DNA of 13,517 nt from Caulobacteraceae bacterium UBA5005 (GTDB lineage Bacteria > Pseudomonadota > Alphaproteobacteria > Caulobacterales > Caulobacteraceae): assembly GCA_002398405.1 (NCBI GenBank), contig DGYN01000078.1, positions 1 to 13,517 on the forward strand. The letters run 5' to 3'. Numbering within the stretch: the first letter of the stretch is position 1; every line of letters starts with the position of its first letter. A program made the position numbers and the translations under genes. The notes under the pieces were generated by a model. The model was not told the origin of the DNA, did not search any database, and saw only the letters and a list, made by a program, of their open reading frames with translations. Below are positions 12,660 to 13,517 of the stretch, piece by piece.

Positions 12660-13517
12660 TTAGTGGTGGCCGTCGGCCTTGATGACCGGCGGGGTGTTGA
12701 ACTGGTGGAAGGGCGGCGGAGAGGAGAGCGTCCACTCCAGCGTCGTCGCCCCTTCGCCCCACGGATTGGCCTCGGCCTTGCGGCGGCGCACGGCGGCCTC
12801 GACGAGCACCAGCAGGAAGACGATCACGCCGACGCCGGTGATGGCGTAGCCGATCGAGGAGACCTCGTTCCACTTGGTGAAGGCTTCCGGATAGTCGACG
12901 TAGCGGCGCGGCATGCCCTGCAGGCCCAGGAAGTGCTGCGGGAAGAACACCACATTCACGCCGACGAACATCAGCCAGAAGTGCACGCAGCCGAGGAACT
13001 CGTTGTACTTCACGCCCCACATCTTCTCGAACCAGTAGTAGAAGCCCGCGAAGATGGCGAAGACGGCGCCGAGGCTCAGCACATAGTGGAAGTGGGCCAC
13101 GACATAATAGGTGTCGTGCAGGCTGTAATCGACGCCGGCGTTGGCCAAAACGACGCCCGTCACACCGCCCACGGTGAACAGGAAGATGAAGCCGATCGCC
13201 CACAGCATGGGCGTCTTGAAGTCGATGGAGCCGCCCCACATGGTGGCGATCCAGGAAAACACCTTCACCCCCGTGGGCACGGCGATGACCATGGTCGCGG
13301 CGACGAAGTAGCCCTGCAGCTGCAGCGGCATGCCGACCGAGTACATGTGGTGGGCCCAGACGACGAAGCCGACGAAGCCGATGGCCACCATGGCGTAAGC
13401 CATGGCGAGGTAGCCGAAGACGGGCTTGCGCGAGAAGGTCGCGACGATGTGCGAGATCATGCCAAAGCCCGGCAGGATCAGGATGTACACCTCGGGGTGA
13501 CCGAAGAACCAGAACAG
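12660..13517 (-). CDS. ctaD: Cytochrome c oxidase subunit I, C-terminal part (5' end outside the window)
   Basis: The last 285 residues of the catalytic subunit of an aa3-type oxidase are present; the reading frame is open to the window edge. The first visible residues are LFWFFGHPEVYILILPGFG, holding the CuB-ligand His, the proton-channel Glu and the cross-linked Tyr of A1-type heme-copper oxidases. WAHHMY supplies the two other CuB His ligands. PTGVKVFSW holds the K-channel lysine, and HDTYYVVAHFHYV the two heme-ligand histidines. The later helices and the polar C-terminal tail, ending IKADGHH, are normal. The enzyme reduces oxygen to water in the inner membrane and pumps protons. A good terminator follows the stop. 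Confidence 0.97.
   Translation of the reverse strand: MFWFFGHPEVYILILPGFGMISHIVATFSRKPVFGYLAMAYAMVAIGFVGFVVWAHHMYSVGMPLQLQGYFVAATMVIAVPTGVKVFSWIATMWGGSIDFKTPMLWAIGFIFLFTVGGVTGVVLANAGVDYSLHDTYYVVAHFHYVLSLGAVFAIFAGFYYWFEKMWGVKYNEFLGCVHFWLMFVGVNVVFFPQHFLGLQGMPRRYVDYPEAFTKWNEVSSIGYAITGVGVIVFLLVLVEAAVRRRKAEANPWGEGATTLEWTLSSPPPFHQFNTPPVIKADGHH

Overview
The window looks like a piece of an alphaproteobacterial chromosome, most likely from the Caulobacterales (Caulobacter/Phenylobacterium group). The reasons are the uniformly GC-rich sequence, the gene order ctaD-ctaB-small ORF-ctaG-ctaE-DUF983-SURF1-thrC-M16 peptidase, and intergenic spacers packed with short GC-rich hairpins. No tools were used; the taxonomy and family names rest on recognising motifs by eye.

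Layout. Positions 1-116 hold two GC-rich hairpins. A DUF1579-like gene (minus, 117-632) is divergent from a crotonase-family gene (plus, 765-1640), which converges with a nitronate monooxygenase gene (minus, 1651-2685). A small secreted protein gene follows (minus, 2729-3103), then an elongator tRNA-Met (minus, 3221-3297) with a recognisable promoter. A PQQ-type sugar dehydrogenase lipoprotein gene runs on the plus strand (3406-4629).

From about 4630 to the right edge everything reads on the minus strand. In transcription order from the right edge this is: the C-terminal half of ctaD (cut by the window), a terminator, ctaB, a 45-residue membrane protein, ctaG, two palindromic elements, ctaE, a DUF983 zinc-ribbon membrane protein, a SURF1 family protein, thrC, an M16 zinc peptidase and an FAD oxidoreductase of the L-2-hydroxyglutarate dehydrogenase type. 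CtaD and CtaE are catalytic-core subunits of the aa3-type cytochrome c oxidase. CtaB makes heme O, the precursor of heme A. CtaG delivers copper to CuB, and SURF1 assists heme insertion. Tight overlaps (4 nt ctaB/small ORF, 17 nt small ORF/ctaG, 11 nt DUF983/SURF1, 1 nt SURF1/thrC, 4 nt M16/oxidoreductase) indicate translational coupling.

No new defence, biosynthetic or mobile system is visible; the gene content is ordinary core metabolism. What stands out is non-coding. A pair of related palindromes in opposite orientation lies between ctaG and ctaE, and one of them supplies the ctaG stop codon. A 114-bp nested palindrome of a different sequence family lies between the convergent ends of the sugar dehydrogenase and oxidoreductase genes and overlaps the end of each. 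A perfect hairpin contains the ribosome binding site of the M16 peptidase gene. A 45-codon GTG-start gene between ctaB and ctaG is easily missed. No gene-free stretch exceeds 300 bases; the longest is 10611-10872.
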